The translations under genes were made by a program, and so were the position numbers. From positions 1-44,688 of the IMG/VR virus record IMGVR_UViG_3300028536_000003: a DNA stretch of 44,688 nucleotides; one strand, written 5' to 3'. This document shows, piece by piece, positions 6,584 through 13,036 of this stretch (positions within the stretch are counted from its first letter, which is position 1; each line of letters begins with the position of its first letter). Origin of the DNA: a virus. The notes below the pieces were generated by a model. It saw nothing but the letters and a program-made list of their open reading frames with translations, was not told where the DNA came from and ran no database searches.

Positions 6584-6744
6584 AAACCAATGCCGAATAT
6601 AAAGCCGATGAGCGCGAACGAATGCGCGCTCGTGGATATGTTCTCCGCCATCTCTGGGTCCACCCTGAAGATTGGGAACGAGTTAAGAAATACATTGCGG
6701 CCATTCGCCGTCGCCGGGAATCAGCCGCAGACGAGGGGAATTGA
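6580..6744 (+). CDS. Small basic helical protein, 54 aa
   Basis: GTG 6580 overlaps the previous TGA. The pattern ERMRARGYVLRHLWVHPEDWERVKKY (basic helix, beta strand with Trp-Val, acidic turn, helix) is that of many small proteins with a ribbon-helix-helix-like core, often DNA-binding or antitoxin-like. It could autoregulate the TGACAT promoter, but nothing here proves it. Confidence 0.65.
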   Translation: MKTNAEYKADERERMRARGYVLRHLWVHPEDWERVKKYIAAIRRRRESAADEGN

Positions 6745-6745
6745 A

Positions 6746-6841
6746 ATGAGCAATAAACTTTCGGCATGGTATGAACGCGGCCCAGACAATCTGTCCGCTT
6801 GGGCCGCTGCATGGAAGAAGTTTAAGGAGAACGCGAGATGA
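6746..6841 (+). CDS. Hypothetical 31-aa peptide
   Basis: ATG 6746 lies just after the previous stop, and its TGA overlaps the next ATG. The product MSNKLSAWYERGPDNLSAWA is amphipathic with four tryptophans in 31 residues. Unknown role; the coupling on the downstream side supports translation. Confidence 0.5.
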   Translation: MSNKLSAWYERGPDNLSAWAAAWKKFKENAR

Positions 6842-7350
6842 CCGACCACAAGCCGCAGGAACCGAATTGCCGATGCGTATATTGTGAATGGACGCGCGCT
6901 TCAAACACAGATAGCGCCCCGGTCGCCGATCCGCAGCCCTCATCTGAGTTCGACAACATGGACCGCACGGAATTGCTGCGCGTGGTCCTACGATATGCGG
7001 AGGAATTGCAGCGATATGCTGAGCAGCCCGAACGCCAGCGCGGAGGGGAGGCGGGGCCGGTGGCTGTAACGATCGAATTCAGCGAAAAGCATCCGCTCGG
7101 CATTCATTGGCTCAATTTGGCTCACCCGCCAGCACCGGGTATGAAACTTTATGTCAGCCCGCCTGCCGCTCAGCCCCTCCCAGCAGGCGGGGTGGATGAG
7201 AACGATACATTCGATAAATGGTGGACCGATGGCGAACAGTTGGAAGTAGCGCGATCCGGTGACGGCTTAGTCGATGAATATTCGGCAGCGAAATCGGCAT
7301 GGCTTGCCCGCAGCCGGCTCTCGCGGGGTGAGGGGAGGGAGGCAAAGTGA
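6838..7350 (+). CDS. Ea22/Ead-like phage protein, 170 aa
   Basis: AAGGAGAACGCGAG precedes ATG 6838. The N-terminus has a possible zinc site (CRCVYCEW, residues 11-18). Residues 40-65 form a helix, and residues about 98-109 contain PAPGMKLYVSPP. A G-x-K-L-Y-x-x-P motif preceding a variable end is typical of the modular early proteins often annotated Ead/Ea22-like. The C-terminal part (NDTFDKWWTDGEQLEVA) also recurs in such proteins. Biochemical role unknown. Confidence 0.7.
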   Translation: MTDHKPQEPNCRCVYCEWTRASNTDSAPVADPQPSSEFDNMDRTELLRVVLRYAEELQRYAEQPERQRGGEAGPVAVTIEFSEKHPLGIHWLNLAHPPAPGMKLYVSPPAAQPLPAGGVDENDTFDKWWTDGEQLEVARSGDGLVDEYSAAKSAWLARSRLSRGEGREAK

Positions 7351-7637
7351 ACCAAGTCCAAATAAGCGGCAAGCTATACGACTGCCGCGATACAGCGCAG
7401 AGATTCTTGCGCACACGCTATAAGCCGACCATGGACTCATTGAGTCACAATATCAAGCGAGTTGCCGAAGTCAAGAAGTGCTCCGCCTTAGAAGCTGCAA
7501 CGTTGCTTGGCAATGAAGCAAAATTTGATGATCCGATTCTTTCCGTCATGATCCTAGCCGCTTATGTTGAAATGGTTGAGCCGAGCGCCGATGCCGCCCT
7601 CGCCTCCGACGCTGCGCAGGGGAAGTATGATGTCTGA
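7347..7637 (+). CDS. Hypothetical protein, 96 aa
   Basis: GTG start in the GTGA overlap. The product is predicted mainly helical (TMDSLSHNIKRVAEVKKCSA, SVMILAAYVEMVE) and ends in a short acidic/Ala tail. The stop lies inside the start region of the next ORF. There are no recognisable motifs. Confidence 0.65.
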   Translation: MNQVQISGKLYDCRDTAQRFLRTRYKPTMDSLSHNIKRVAEVKKCSALEAATLLGNEAKFDDPILSVMILAAYVEMVEPSADAALASDAAQGKYDV

Positions 7638-7797
7638 GAACAATTGCAAGCATCCAGATCTAGCTAAATTCGCTTTCCTGATCCATGACTGTCCAAACAT
7701 GAAGTTGAAGGAAAATGACACCGACATGGATCGTGAATACTATGAATGCAAAGTCTTCGGTCTGTGCGACTGGCTGGATTATGAGGAAATGAAATGA
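7627..7797 (+). CDS. Cys-containing hypothetical protein, 56 aa
   Basis: ATG 7627 or 7630 (ATGATG) after a GGGGAAG site. Cysteines at about positions 7, 23, 42 and 48 with a histidine at 8 could bind one metal ion (NNCKHPDL, HDCPNM, YECKVFGLCDW). The acidic C-terminus overlaps the next gene. The zinc-binding idea rests only on Cys spacing. Confidence 0.6.
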   Translation: MMSENNCKHPDLAKFAFLIHDCPNMKLKENDTDMDREYYECKVFGLCDWLDYEEMK

Positions 7798-8123
7798 CCG
7801 CCGCGCCCGTCGTGCTTACAAAAGATTTAGCCCACTACCTGGTCGAAATAGTCTTACCGCAACCGGATTCTAACTCTGCAGCAGATTATGTCTGTGCGTA
7901 CCATGCCATCTGCGATATTGCATCCGGCGCCATGGTCTGCAAGGTGGCAGATGAATGGCAATCAATGTTTACGGTTCCGGATTGCGATGATGAATTATGG
8001 TTCTGCCGTGGCGATACCTTTGAAGGGCCGCGACCGCCGCGCATGGATGACGTGGACTATTGGGATTGGTGGTGTTATGCCGAACCGCCAATTCTGCCGA
8101 GCATGCGAGCCGCCGCCAAATGA
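7794..8123 (+). CDS. Hypothetical protein, 109 aa
   Basis: ATGA overlap at both ends. The acidic protein is rich in Trp, Asp and Cys, especially MDDVDYWDWWCYAEPP near the C-terminus. It may be a compact alpha/beta domain; no family is recognised. The strongly acidic aromatic patch could mimic nucleic acid, which is speculation. Confidence 0.65.
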   Translation: MTAAPVVLTKDLAHYLVEIVLPQPDSNSAADYVCAYHAICDIASGAMVCKVADEWQSMFTVPDCDDELWFCRGDTFEGPRPPRMDDVDYWDWWCYAEPPILPSMRAAAK

Positions 8124-8329
8124 CCTACTCCATCACAACCCTAGACACTCTCCACACCTGGCGCTGGTCCACCCTCTCCAACGGCGCCATGTCCCTAGGC
8201 AGTCGGCCGAATACGACGATGACGGGGAGGGAGCTGGATCGGTTTAAGCAAATGGAGGGATTGGGGCTGACGGAGTTGGAGCCGGAGAACTGGAATAAGC
8301 GTTTGACGATTGAGGGGATGACAAAATGA
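8120..8329 (+). CDS. Hypothetical protein, 69 aa
   Basis: ATG 8120 overlaps the upstream stop. The sequence begins MTYSITTLDTLHTWRWSTLS, continues with a Ser/Gly/Thr loop and ends in a helix (GRELDRFKQMEGLGLTELEP). No motif. It belongs to the same coupled series and precedes two tiny membrane ORFs. Confidence 0.6.
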   Translation: MTYSITTLDTLHTWRWSTLSNGAMSLGSRPNTTMTGRELDRFKQMEGLGLTELEPENWNKRLTIEGMTK

Positions 8330-8433
8330 AATACGTTGCTTTAGTGATATGCGCATTGATTGCCGCATTCATGTCCTATACCGATTCGGACGGATGGGGC
8401 TGGTTTATTCTGCTCGCCCTGCTACTGGTATGA
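8326..8433 (+). CDS. Small membrane peptide, 35 aa
   Basis: ATGA overlaps on both sides. Residues 3-17 (YVALVICALIAAFMS) and 25-35 (GWFILLALLLV) are hydrophobic, with a short acidic turn between, like a membrane hairpin. Function unknown. Confidence 0.5.
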   Translation: MKYVALVICALIAAFMSYTDSDGWGWFILLALLLV

Positions 8434-8528
8434 TCGCCGGCCCCGCCTGCATCCTATACTTCGCCTTCGTCATGTGGCTGGTTTTGCGCGATGAGGATTG
8501 TGGGGATGAGGGAGCGGGAGTAGACTGA
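8430..8528 (+). CDS. Small membrane peptide, 32 aa
   Basis: Last ORF of the + operon, with ATGA overlap to the previous one. One hydrophobic helix (PACILYFAFVMWLVL) is followed by an acidic tail (RDEDCGDEGAGVD), suggesting the C-terminus stays in the cytoplasm. It is followed after about 70 bases by a strong terminator. Confidence 0.5.
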   Translation: MIAGPACILYFAFVMWLVLRDEDCGDEGAGVD

Positions 8529-8596
8529 TTGCGGCGCTTGGAAGGATGCCAGTCGCTATTCGCCTAGGGTCTACGCTAGTTCCTGCGATACGGACA
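8529..8596. other. Short non-coding stretch, nothing identified
   Basis: This segment lies between the last + gene and the terminator stem. CTAGGGTCTACGCTAG near 8560-8580 is weakly symmetrical. I see no gene, promoter or repeat that I can support. Confidence 0.5.
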
Positions 8597-8629
8597 AGCC
8601 CTGCTCGGTGCAAGCGAGTAGGGCTTTTT
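8597..8629 (+). terminator. Terminator of the + early operon
   Basis: AGCCCTGCTCG (8597-8607) pairs with CGAGTAGGGCT (8615-8625) around a 7-base loop with one mismatch and is followed directly by a T-run. It closes the operon that ends at 8528. Confidence 0.9.
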
Positions 8630-8660
8630 ACTTCTATCGACATATAGTAGAATTTATCTA

Positions 8661-8735
8661 TGTGAAGGTCAGTGGTTCAAATCCACTCGTGAGACCCGCG
8701 AGGGCCATGACGTAGCTCAGCGGTAGAGCATCACG
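8661..8735 (+). ncRNA. tRNA-like RNA with permuted halves (3' half first)
   Basis: The order is reversed relative to a tRNA. 8661-8665 TGTGA (anticodon-stem 3' strand) comes first. It is followed by variable loop AGGTC (8666-8670), T-stem AGTGG/CCACT around canonical loop TTCAAAT (8671-8687), then 3' acceptor CGTGAGA (8688-8694). A CCC-GCGA-GGG hairpin (8695-8704) leads to the 5' side. There 5' acceptor CATGACG (8706-8712) and TA at positions 8-9 precede D-stem GCTC/GAGC around loop AGCGGTA (8715-8729), A26, and TCACG (8731-8735). TCACG pairs with TGTGA at all five positions (one G-U), and both arms have textbook loops. The acceptor pairs well only at CGT/ACG next to the T- and D-arms and then carries mismatches. 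No anticodon loop is encoded contiguously. It is either a functional permuted tRNA-like RNA or two tRNA remnants. Confidence 0.6.
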
Positions 8736-8737
8736 CC

Positions 8738-8780
8738 CCGGCGCACCACGCTTTCGATAGTCTCTGGTGCGTCGGTTTTT
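8738..8780 (+). terminator. Terminator after the tRNA-like RNA
   Basis: CCGGCGCACCA (8738-8748) pairs with TGGTGCGTCGG (8765-8775) over eleven positions with one G-U, and TTTTT follows. It begins two bases after the tRNA-like 5' half, so that RNA would end here. It also faces the 3' end of the late operon. Confidence 0.88.
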
Positions 8781-9444
8781 ACCCAAAAACCCACTTCAAA
8801 ATCGAATCCCACCCAATCTCATGCCCCGTCTTAACGCCCAGTACGGCGATGACGAGGATCAGCAGGATCTTGCCACTCACTGCCTCCCAATTCTTCTGCA
8901 CCATGCCCCAGACGAACTTTGACGCGGCGTGCCAGAAATCGGACCAGCCTTTGGATGAGATGTATTGCTTGCGCAGCCAGGGCAGCAGCTCCTGCAACTG
9001 GCTCTGCGTATCTTGGATCAAGTCGAGCTGCTTAGTCTGAGCGGTCAGGACATCGGTCTGCTCGCCCTGCATTTTTATGATCTTGGCATTGTCGGCCTCG
9101 TTCTTTACAGCCGACGATTCACAGCCGACGATGTGGCGGTCGATCTTGCGCAGGGCCTTGTTCAGCGTCTTGCCCTGCGCCACTGTCTTTTCCTCAAGCG
9201 CCGATAGCCGGGCTTCCGAATCGATATTTTCGTTCCGGCGCGCCGCCTTCCGTCTCTCCGGCCCTGCAAACGGCTTCACGGCAGACATGGCGTATTCCTT
9301 CAATTGTGAGAAACGGACAGGGAGACGCTGAGTCCAGGCAAGCGCCAATCCAGCAAAAGCGAAGCCGGACGCAGACTCAAACCCCAGCACCGGCACTACG
9401 GCCGCCGCTGCGAGGGCGCCTGCGACGATCAGGGGCGCGGCCAT
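8779..9444 (-). CDS. Membrane-anchored coiled-coil protein of the lysis cluster, 221 aa
   Basis: Two hydrophobic N-terminal helices (about 1-37, MAAPLIVAGALAAAAVVPVL...) are followed by a basic stretch (GPERRKAARRN). A long coiled coil (about 75-160, including QTKQLDLIQDTQSQLQELLP) leads to a C-terminal transmembrane helix (GKILLILVIAVLGVKTG). It is the last gene of the late operon, overlapping the previous gene by 16 bases, and may start instead at the internal MSAVKPF. Position and topology resemble haemolysin XhlA- or spanin-like accessory lysis proteins, but there is no clear match. Confidence 0.65.
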   Translation of the reverse strand: MAAPLIVAGALAAAAVVPVLGFESASGFAFAGLALAWTQRLPVRFSQLKEYAMSAVKPFAGPERRKAARRNENIDSEARLSALEEKTVAQGKTLNKALRKIDRHIVGCESSAVKNEADNAKIIKMQGEQTDVLTAQTKQLDLIQDTQSQLQELLPWLRKQYISSKGWSDFWHAASKFVWGMVQKNWEAVSGKILLILVIAVLGVKTGHEIGWDSILKWVFG

Positions 9445-9809
9445 GGCTTCACCAGGCCAAAAGCCAAGAGCGCCAGAGAGGCCGCCAGGATCGCCGCATA
9501 GGGCTTGATCCCGACAACCCCCGTACAGAGCATTGATCCGCCGGGCGCGGGATCGTCAAATGTTGCGATGCGGCAAACTGCCGACTGCCAGTCCTCGCTA
9601 TAGCCCCAGAGACAGGCCAGCGCCCAAAAGCCGATTTGAGGGCCATAGTAGAGCAGCAGGCCGCATAGGGTCATGCCAAGGATGGCATTCCCGATCCGGA
9701 ACACGCGGGCCTGTATATCGGGCTGGAACGCAAAATAGCCCCAATGTGCGCCGGCAATGGCGCCCAGAAGGGCTATCAGCGGCATGGTGATGTTAGGGCG
9801 GATCGTCAT
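9429..9809 (-). CDS. Multi-pass membrane protein of the lysis cluster, 126 aa
   Basis: ATG 9809 is chosen: the frame continues upstream to 9920, but that part overlaps the preceding gene and is basic noise. Hydrophobic segments lie at about 8-25 (MPLIALLGAIAGAHWGYFAF), 38-65 (AILGMTLCGLLLYYG...) and 100-120 (YAAILAASLALLAFGL). Two cysteines in a loop (SAVCRI, GSMLCTG) could be periplasmic. Next to the 3TM holin it may be an antiholin or second holin; unproven. Confidence 0.6.
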   Translation of the reverse strand: MTIRPNITMPLIALLGAIAGAHWGYFAFQPDIQARVFRIGNAILGMTLCGLLLYYGPQIGFWALACLWGYSEDWQSAVCRIATFDDPAPGGSMLCTGVVGIKPYAAILAASLALLAFGLVKPWPRP

Positions 9810-9978
9810 GCCCCGGGCCACCGCCGGATTCAGGAACGGGAGTTGGTGCCGGTACCGGCACAGGTGCCTCATGCTCAAACAGCGCCTCGAAATCATGGCC
9901 GAGCGCCTTGACTTCATCAATCGCTTTCTGGAACAAGGTCTGCGCTTCGGCAGACAGATTTTTGAGAGTCAGGTTCAT
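9793..9978 (-). CDS. Hypothetical protein with Pro-rich tail, 61 aa
   Basis: ATG 9978 heads a helical 40-residue segment (MNLTLKNLSAEAQTLFQKAI), then a Pro/Val/Ala spacer (APVPVPAPTPVPE) and GGGPGHDDPP. The upstream open frame to 10149 lies within the holin gene and is rejected. A flexible Pro-rich arm in a lysis cluster is compatible with a spanin-like role, but no lipobox or membrane anchor is present. Confidence 0.6.
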   Translation of the reverse strand: MNLTLKNLSAEAQTLFQKAIDEVKALGHDFEALFEHEAPVPVPAPTPVPESGGGPGHDDPP

Positions 9979-9988
9979 GGTAAATATC

Positions 9989-10483
9989 CTATTTGCCCGT
10001 TTTCGCCGCCATGAATTGCGCCATGGCAGGCATGATGTTCTGGATGGCGCGCTCGCCAAAGAAAAATCCCAAAACAAGGAAATTGATGACCCAAAAGGCT
10101 GATTGCATCCGGTCGCCGTCGAGTTTCCAGAGGCCGCTGAATACCTCAAAGTCCATGAAGGCGACGAAGTACGAGAATAGGGGCCGGAACGCGCCTCGTA
10201 GCAGCAGCAAGATCGGCCCGATGAGCGGGATACCCTTCAGGTCCGAAGCCGTGCCCTCCGAATCCTTGATGCGCTGATTCAGATTTTGTTCCGCCTCATT
10301 GGCCGCAGTATTGGCCGCCAAGGTGCGCTGCATTTCGATCTGCTGCGCGGCCATCTGAATATTGGCTTTTTGCTCCGGCGATAGATTCGGCGGCAGGTAA
10401 GCTTCGATGCCCTTGATGATTTCACCAGCGACCCCGGCAATACCGCCCGTTTCGCTGTTTACGATGTCTCTGATGATGCCCAT
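9989..10483 (-). CDS. Holin, GTA-type 3TM family
   Basis: The 164 residues match the layout of the GTA_holin_3TM family (PF11351-like). An amphipathic N-terminus with LPPNLSPEQKANIQMAAQQI (helix) is followed by a first apolar segment (GIPLIGPILLLLRGAFRPLF), an internal segment SYFVAFMDFEVF, and a last helix (SAFWVINFLVLGFFFGERAI). Holins assemble in the inner membrane and release or activate endolysin at the time of lysis. It lies between the lysozyme and other small membrane genes, as expected of a lysis cassette. Confidence 0.82.
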   Translation of the reverse strand: MGIIRDIVNSETGGIAGVAGEIIKGIEAYLPPNLSPEQKANIQMAAQQIEMQRTLAANTAANEAEQNLNQRIKDSEGTASDLKGIPLIGPILLLLRGAFRPLFSYFVAFMDFEVFSGLWKLDGDRMQSAFWVINFLVLGFFFGERAIQNIMPAMAQFMAAKTGK

Positions 10484-10492
10484 TTGAATCTC

Positions 10493-10942
10493 CTATTGCC
10501 AAGTGCCACTTTCAATCTGCACCGCCAACCGCTCATAGCGGTTATGCAACTGCTTATAAACCAGCGTCGTGCGCAAATCATCCGTAGCGCCAGTCCAGTT
10601 CTTGGCCCGCATCAGCGCCAAGAATTGCGTGAAGTGCGACAGGCCAACAACGCCCAAGTTAAAGCCCATGTTCACCAGAACACCGCAGCGAGGACCTTGC
10701 GCGCCGTCGAGATTCGTCCACCATGGCACGTAGGTATCCAGCAGATCCCAGACGTGATGCAGATCGGCACTGAATAGCTGATCGCACTGCGCGTCTGTGA
10801 TACCGGCGGCGAATTGCGACGGAATAACGGCGCCGAGCAGATGGCCAATGCCGATGGTCCATAAGCCCTTCGTATCCTTATAAGGCGTTAGGGACTTGCC
10901 CTCATCGCGGGCCAACTGCTCTTCTATATTGGAGATCGTCAT
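10493..10942 (-). CDS. T4-type lysozyme endolysin (GH24)
   Basis: The 149-residue protein cleaves the MurNAc-GlcNAc bond of peptidoglycan. The catalytic triad spacing of T4-type lysozymes is visible: Glu14 in RDEGKS, Asp23 in PYKDTKG and Thr29 in WTIGIGH. The C-terminal lobe contains FNLGVVGLSHFTQFLALMRA. There is no signal or SAR segment at the N-terminus, so the enzyme should need the adjacent holin to reach the cell wall. ATG 10942 overlaps a 16-codon mini-ORF that links it to the tailspike gene. Confidence 0.95.
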   Translation of the reverse strand: MTISNIEEQLARDEGKSLTPYKDTKGLWTIGIGHLLGAVIPSQFAAGITDAQCDQLFSADLHHVWDLLDTYVPWWTNLDGAQGPRCGVLVNMGFNLGVVGLSHFTQFLALMRAKNWTGATDDLRTTLVYKQLHNRYERLAVQIESGTWQ

Positions 10943-10989
10943 GGCCTATGCGGGTCGATTGACAGGACTTGTTCTAGGGTGGGGAGCAT
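10939..10989 (-). CDS. 16-aa bridging mini-ORF
   Basis: Sixteen codons (MLPTLEQVLSIDPHRP) start in a TGATG overlap with the tailspike stop and end in an ATGA overlap with the lysozyme ATG. It exactly fills the gap and may pass ribosomes from the abundant tailspike message to lysozyme. A peptide function cannot be claimed. Confidence 0.35.
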   Translation of the reverse strand: MLPTLEQVLSIDPHRP

Positions 10990-13007
10990 CACATATCTGC
11001 CCTGATCGCCAGCGCTTGATAAGGATCATTACCGGTATTGTTGACGTAAAACCGGAGCGTCATATCTGATGCGAAGGTAATTGCGGCTGGCGATGCTGCT
11101 GCCAAGTTGACATGATTCGCGCCGATGATTGTTGCGCCAATGCCGACAGTGATATTGGCCGAAACCGACGCCGATCCAGAGCCGACATTCAAAAGTGAAA
11201 TTTCAGCCCAAAATCCAGTTTGTCCGGCTACAAAAGCGGGGATGCCCGTGATCGAAATCAGATCCACCGTATTGCTACCTTGCAGAACGTTGAAACGCAT
11301 CGCCCCGGCAGCGGCGGCAGTCGCCTGAATGCGTCCGTTTAACTTTATGATCTGCGACTGATTGAAGCCGGGATTTCCGGTGCGCTGTACAGATTGCGCC
11401 GGCAGCGTAACCGAAAAGGAAAGTTGCTCTCCGCTGCCTCCGGTATACGGCGTCAATGTCGGGGCCGTATCCAAGGCGCATCCAACCGGCTTGATTGCCT
11501 GCGATAAATTGCTAGGCGCAATCAACTGACTCCACATACTTACGCTGTAATCCACATTATTGCGGACTACAGCGCCGCGCAAACTATTCGATCCAAGGAT
11601 AGTTGCAAGGCTTGCCGTGGAATTGATCTGCGAAAAATCAATCAACAGAGAGTCCGAAGAAAGCGTACCCACGGGAAAGCTGCTATTTGCCCTGAATCCC
11701 AAAATCTTACTGCCGGGCGCAAATAGCGCGCTGATAGCGGCTCCGGAATCAATCTCCACCCGCTGGGCAATAATTGGCGAACCCACGGACGGCAATGTGT
11801 TCATGACATATCCCGGGTTGCCGAGATTGAACGTGCCTTTTAAGCTGCAATCGTTTGAACCTGTGCCGGCACTGATATCGTAAGCAGAGCATCCGGCCGA
11901 AGCACCATTGTTTTGCTCGACGCGCCAGCCCGAAGAACGGACAGCGTTCGATCCCATAAAGCCGGAAGCCAGCCGAATGGCTGCGCCTCCGCTAACCAGC
12001 CCCAGGAACCCGGTATAAAGCCCGAAGATTTCCAGTGACTGGCCGCCGCCGTAGTCGATGCCACTAGCAACATTGGCCACTCCTGCGCGAGTGGGATTAA
12101 CCACGCAAGTGCATGAATAGATGTACTGCTGTGTCGAATCAGTCACAGCAAAAATCGTCTGGAACTTGCTTGAAATTCCGGGCGCAGCAGTGGCCCCGAT
12201 ATACATTAACTTGACGCCGTTGAGAATAAACTCGCAGGATCGGAACGCAATTAGGTCAGAGTTCGCGGCGACAGTTCCGAAATTTGCGAAGTATCCTGTA
12301 AAGCAGCAATTCTCAACCGTGATGCCTTTAGAGGAAACTGGCCCGCTGCCTCCAGTAGTGGCGTACGTCCATAGCGCCGCCGTAGTTGCCAAGCCGCCGA
12401 CGCCTTGAATGGTGAAGTTGCGGAAATGAGCGCGGGATGTTCCGGTGCAATCGAGCGCCGGAAACGCCTCATTCATCATGCAGATAATCTTGGAGGCGTA
12501 CTTGTTTTCTCCATCAATTCCCAAGGCGGTCGTAACTGTTGAATTCGTGCTGTAGTTCAACGATTTCGTATGAGCATAGGCTCCGGCCGGTATGAATGGA
12601 ACTTTTTTGCTAGTCATCGCATATGCGAGACAGTTATTAATCGCGGCTGCGTTATCAGTTCCGATCCATGCATCAGTTCTGGTAATGGCGCTTGAAGCCG
12701 CTAGAGCCAAAGTTCCAGTTGTCCCGCTCGTTACCGTTGCAACCGTAGTGATTAGGTCTACGCCGGCAGCGCCGGCAATGGGGATGCAGATAGCCTTTCC
12801 CACATCGGCCGATGTTAGGGTATAGCCGCTGAATCCCGTAAAACCAAGGCCCACGGTTGTAGTGATGCCAACCTGCTGGGCATCGCCGATAGCCCCAAAG
12901 TCCGTAATGCTAATTTGCTCTGCGATCTTGGCGGACAACAGGCGCCCAACCCACCCCGCAATAGGATAAAGAGCATCGTTGAGGATTTGGCGGACTGTAT
13001 TTGCCAT
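10989..13007 (-). CDS. Tailspike / receptor-binding protein, beta-helix type
   Basis: The 672-residue protein begins with a short virion-binding region (MANTVRQILNDALYPIAGWV). The segment ISITDFGAIGDA that follows is the classic entry motif of phage pectate-lyase-like tailspikes. After it come repeated Gly/Asn/Ser-rich rungs (AAINNCLAYAMTSKKVPFIP, IDGENKYASKIICMMNEAFP, FRNFTIQGVGG) typical of a right-handed parallel beta-helix. The last 170 residues read as a beta-sandwich trimerisation or binding domain (RMNVLQ- and NITVGIGATI-like strands). It probably binds and may cut surface polysaccharide; catalytic acids cannot be picked by eye. It lies directly before the lysis genes. Confidence 0.85.
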   Translation of the reverse strand: MANTVRQILNDALYPIAGWVGRLLSAKIAEQISITDFGAIGDAQQVGITTTVGLGFTGFSGYTLTSADVGKAICIPIAGAAGVDLITTVATVTSGTTGTLALAASSAITRTDAWIGTDNAAAINNCLAYAMTSKKVPFIPAGAYAHTKSLNYSTNSTVTTALGIDGENKYASKIICMMNEAFPALDCTGTSRAHFRNFTIQGVGGLATTAALWTYATTGGSGPVSSKGITVENCCFTGYFANFGTVAANSDLIAFRSCEFILNGVKLMYIGATAAPGISSKFQTIFAVTDSTQQYIYSCTCVVNPTRAGVANVASGIDYGGGQSLEIFGLYTGFLGLVSGGAAIRLASGFMGSNAVRSSGWRVEQNNGASAGCSAYDISAGTGSNDCSLKGTFNLGNPGYVMNTLPSVGSPIIAQRVEIDSGAAISALFAPGSKILGFRANSSFPVGTLSSDSLLIDFSQINSTASLATILGSNSLRGAVVRNNVDYSVSMWSQLIAPSNLSQAIKPVGCALDTAPTLTPYTGGSGEQLSFSVTLPAQSVQRTGNPGFNQSQIIKLNGRIQATAAAAGAMRFNVLQGSNTVDLISITGIPAFVAGQTGFWAEISLLNVGSGSASVSANITVGIGATIIGANHVNLAAASPAAITFASDMTLRFYVNNTGNDPYQALAIRADM

Positions 13008-13036
13008 TTAAGAATCTCTCTGATTACTTCTAGCCT

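Noticed and set aside
1000-8500. Integrase, partition or full-length CI repressor indicating lysogeny
   Set aside because: I searched all plausible frames for a tyrosine or serine recombinase pattern and a two-domain repressor; none is visible anywhere in the window.
8661-8735. Permuted tmRNA
   Set aside because: No tag reading frame or pseudoknot region, and the D-arm is a normal four-pair tRNA D-arm, unlike tmRNA. The anticodon-stem match also points to a tRNA layout.
8661-8735. Attachment site formed from a tRNA 3' end
   Set aside because: A T-arm alone would fit an attP, but no integrase was found and a D-arm half follows in the wrong order for a simple att core.
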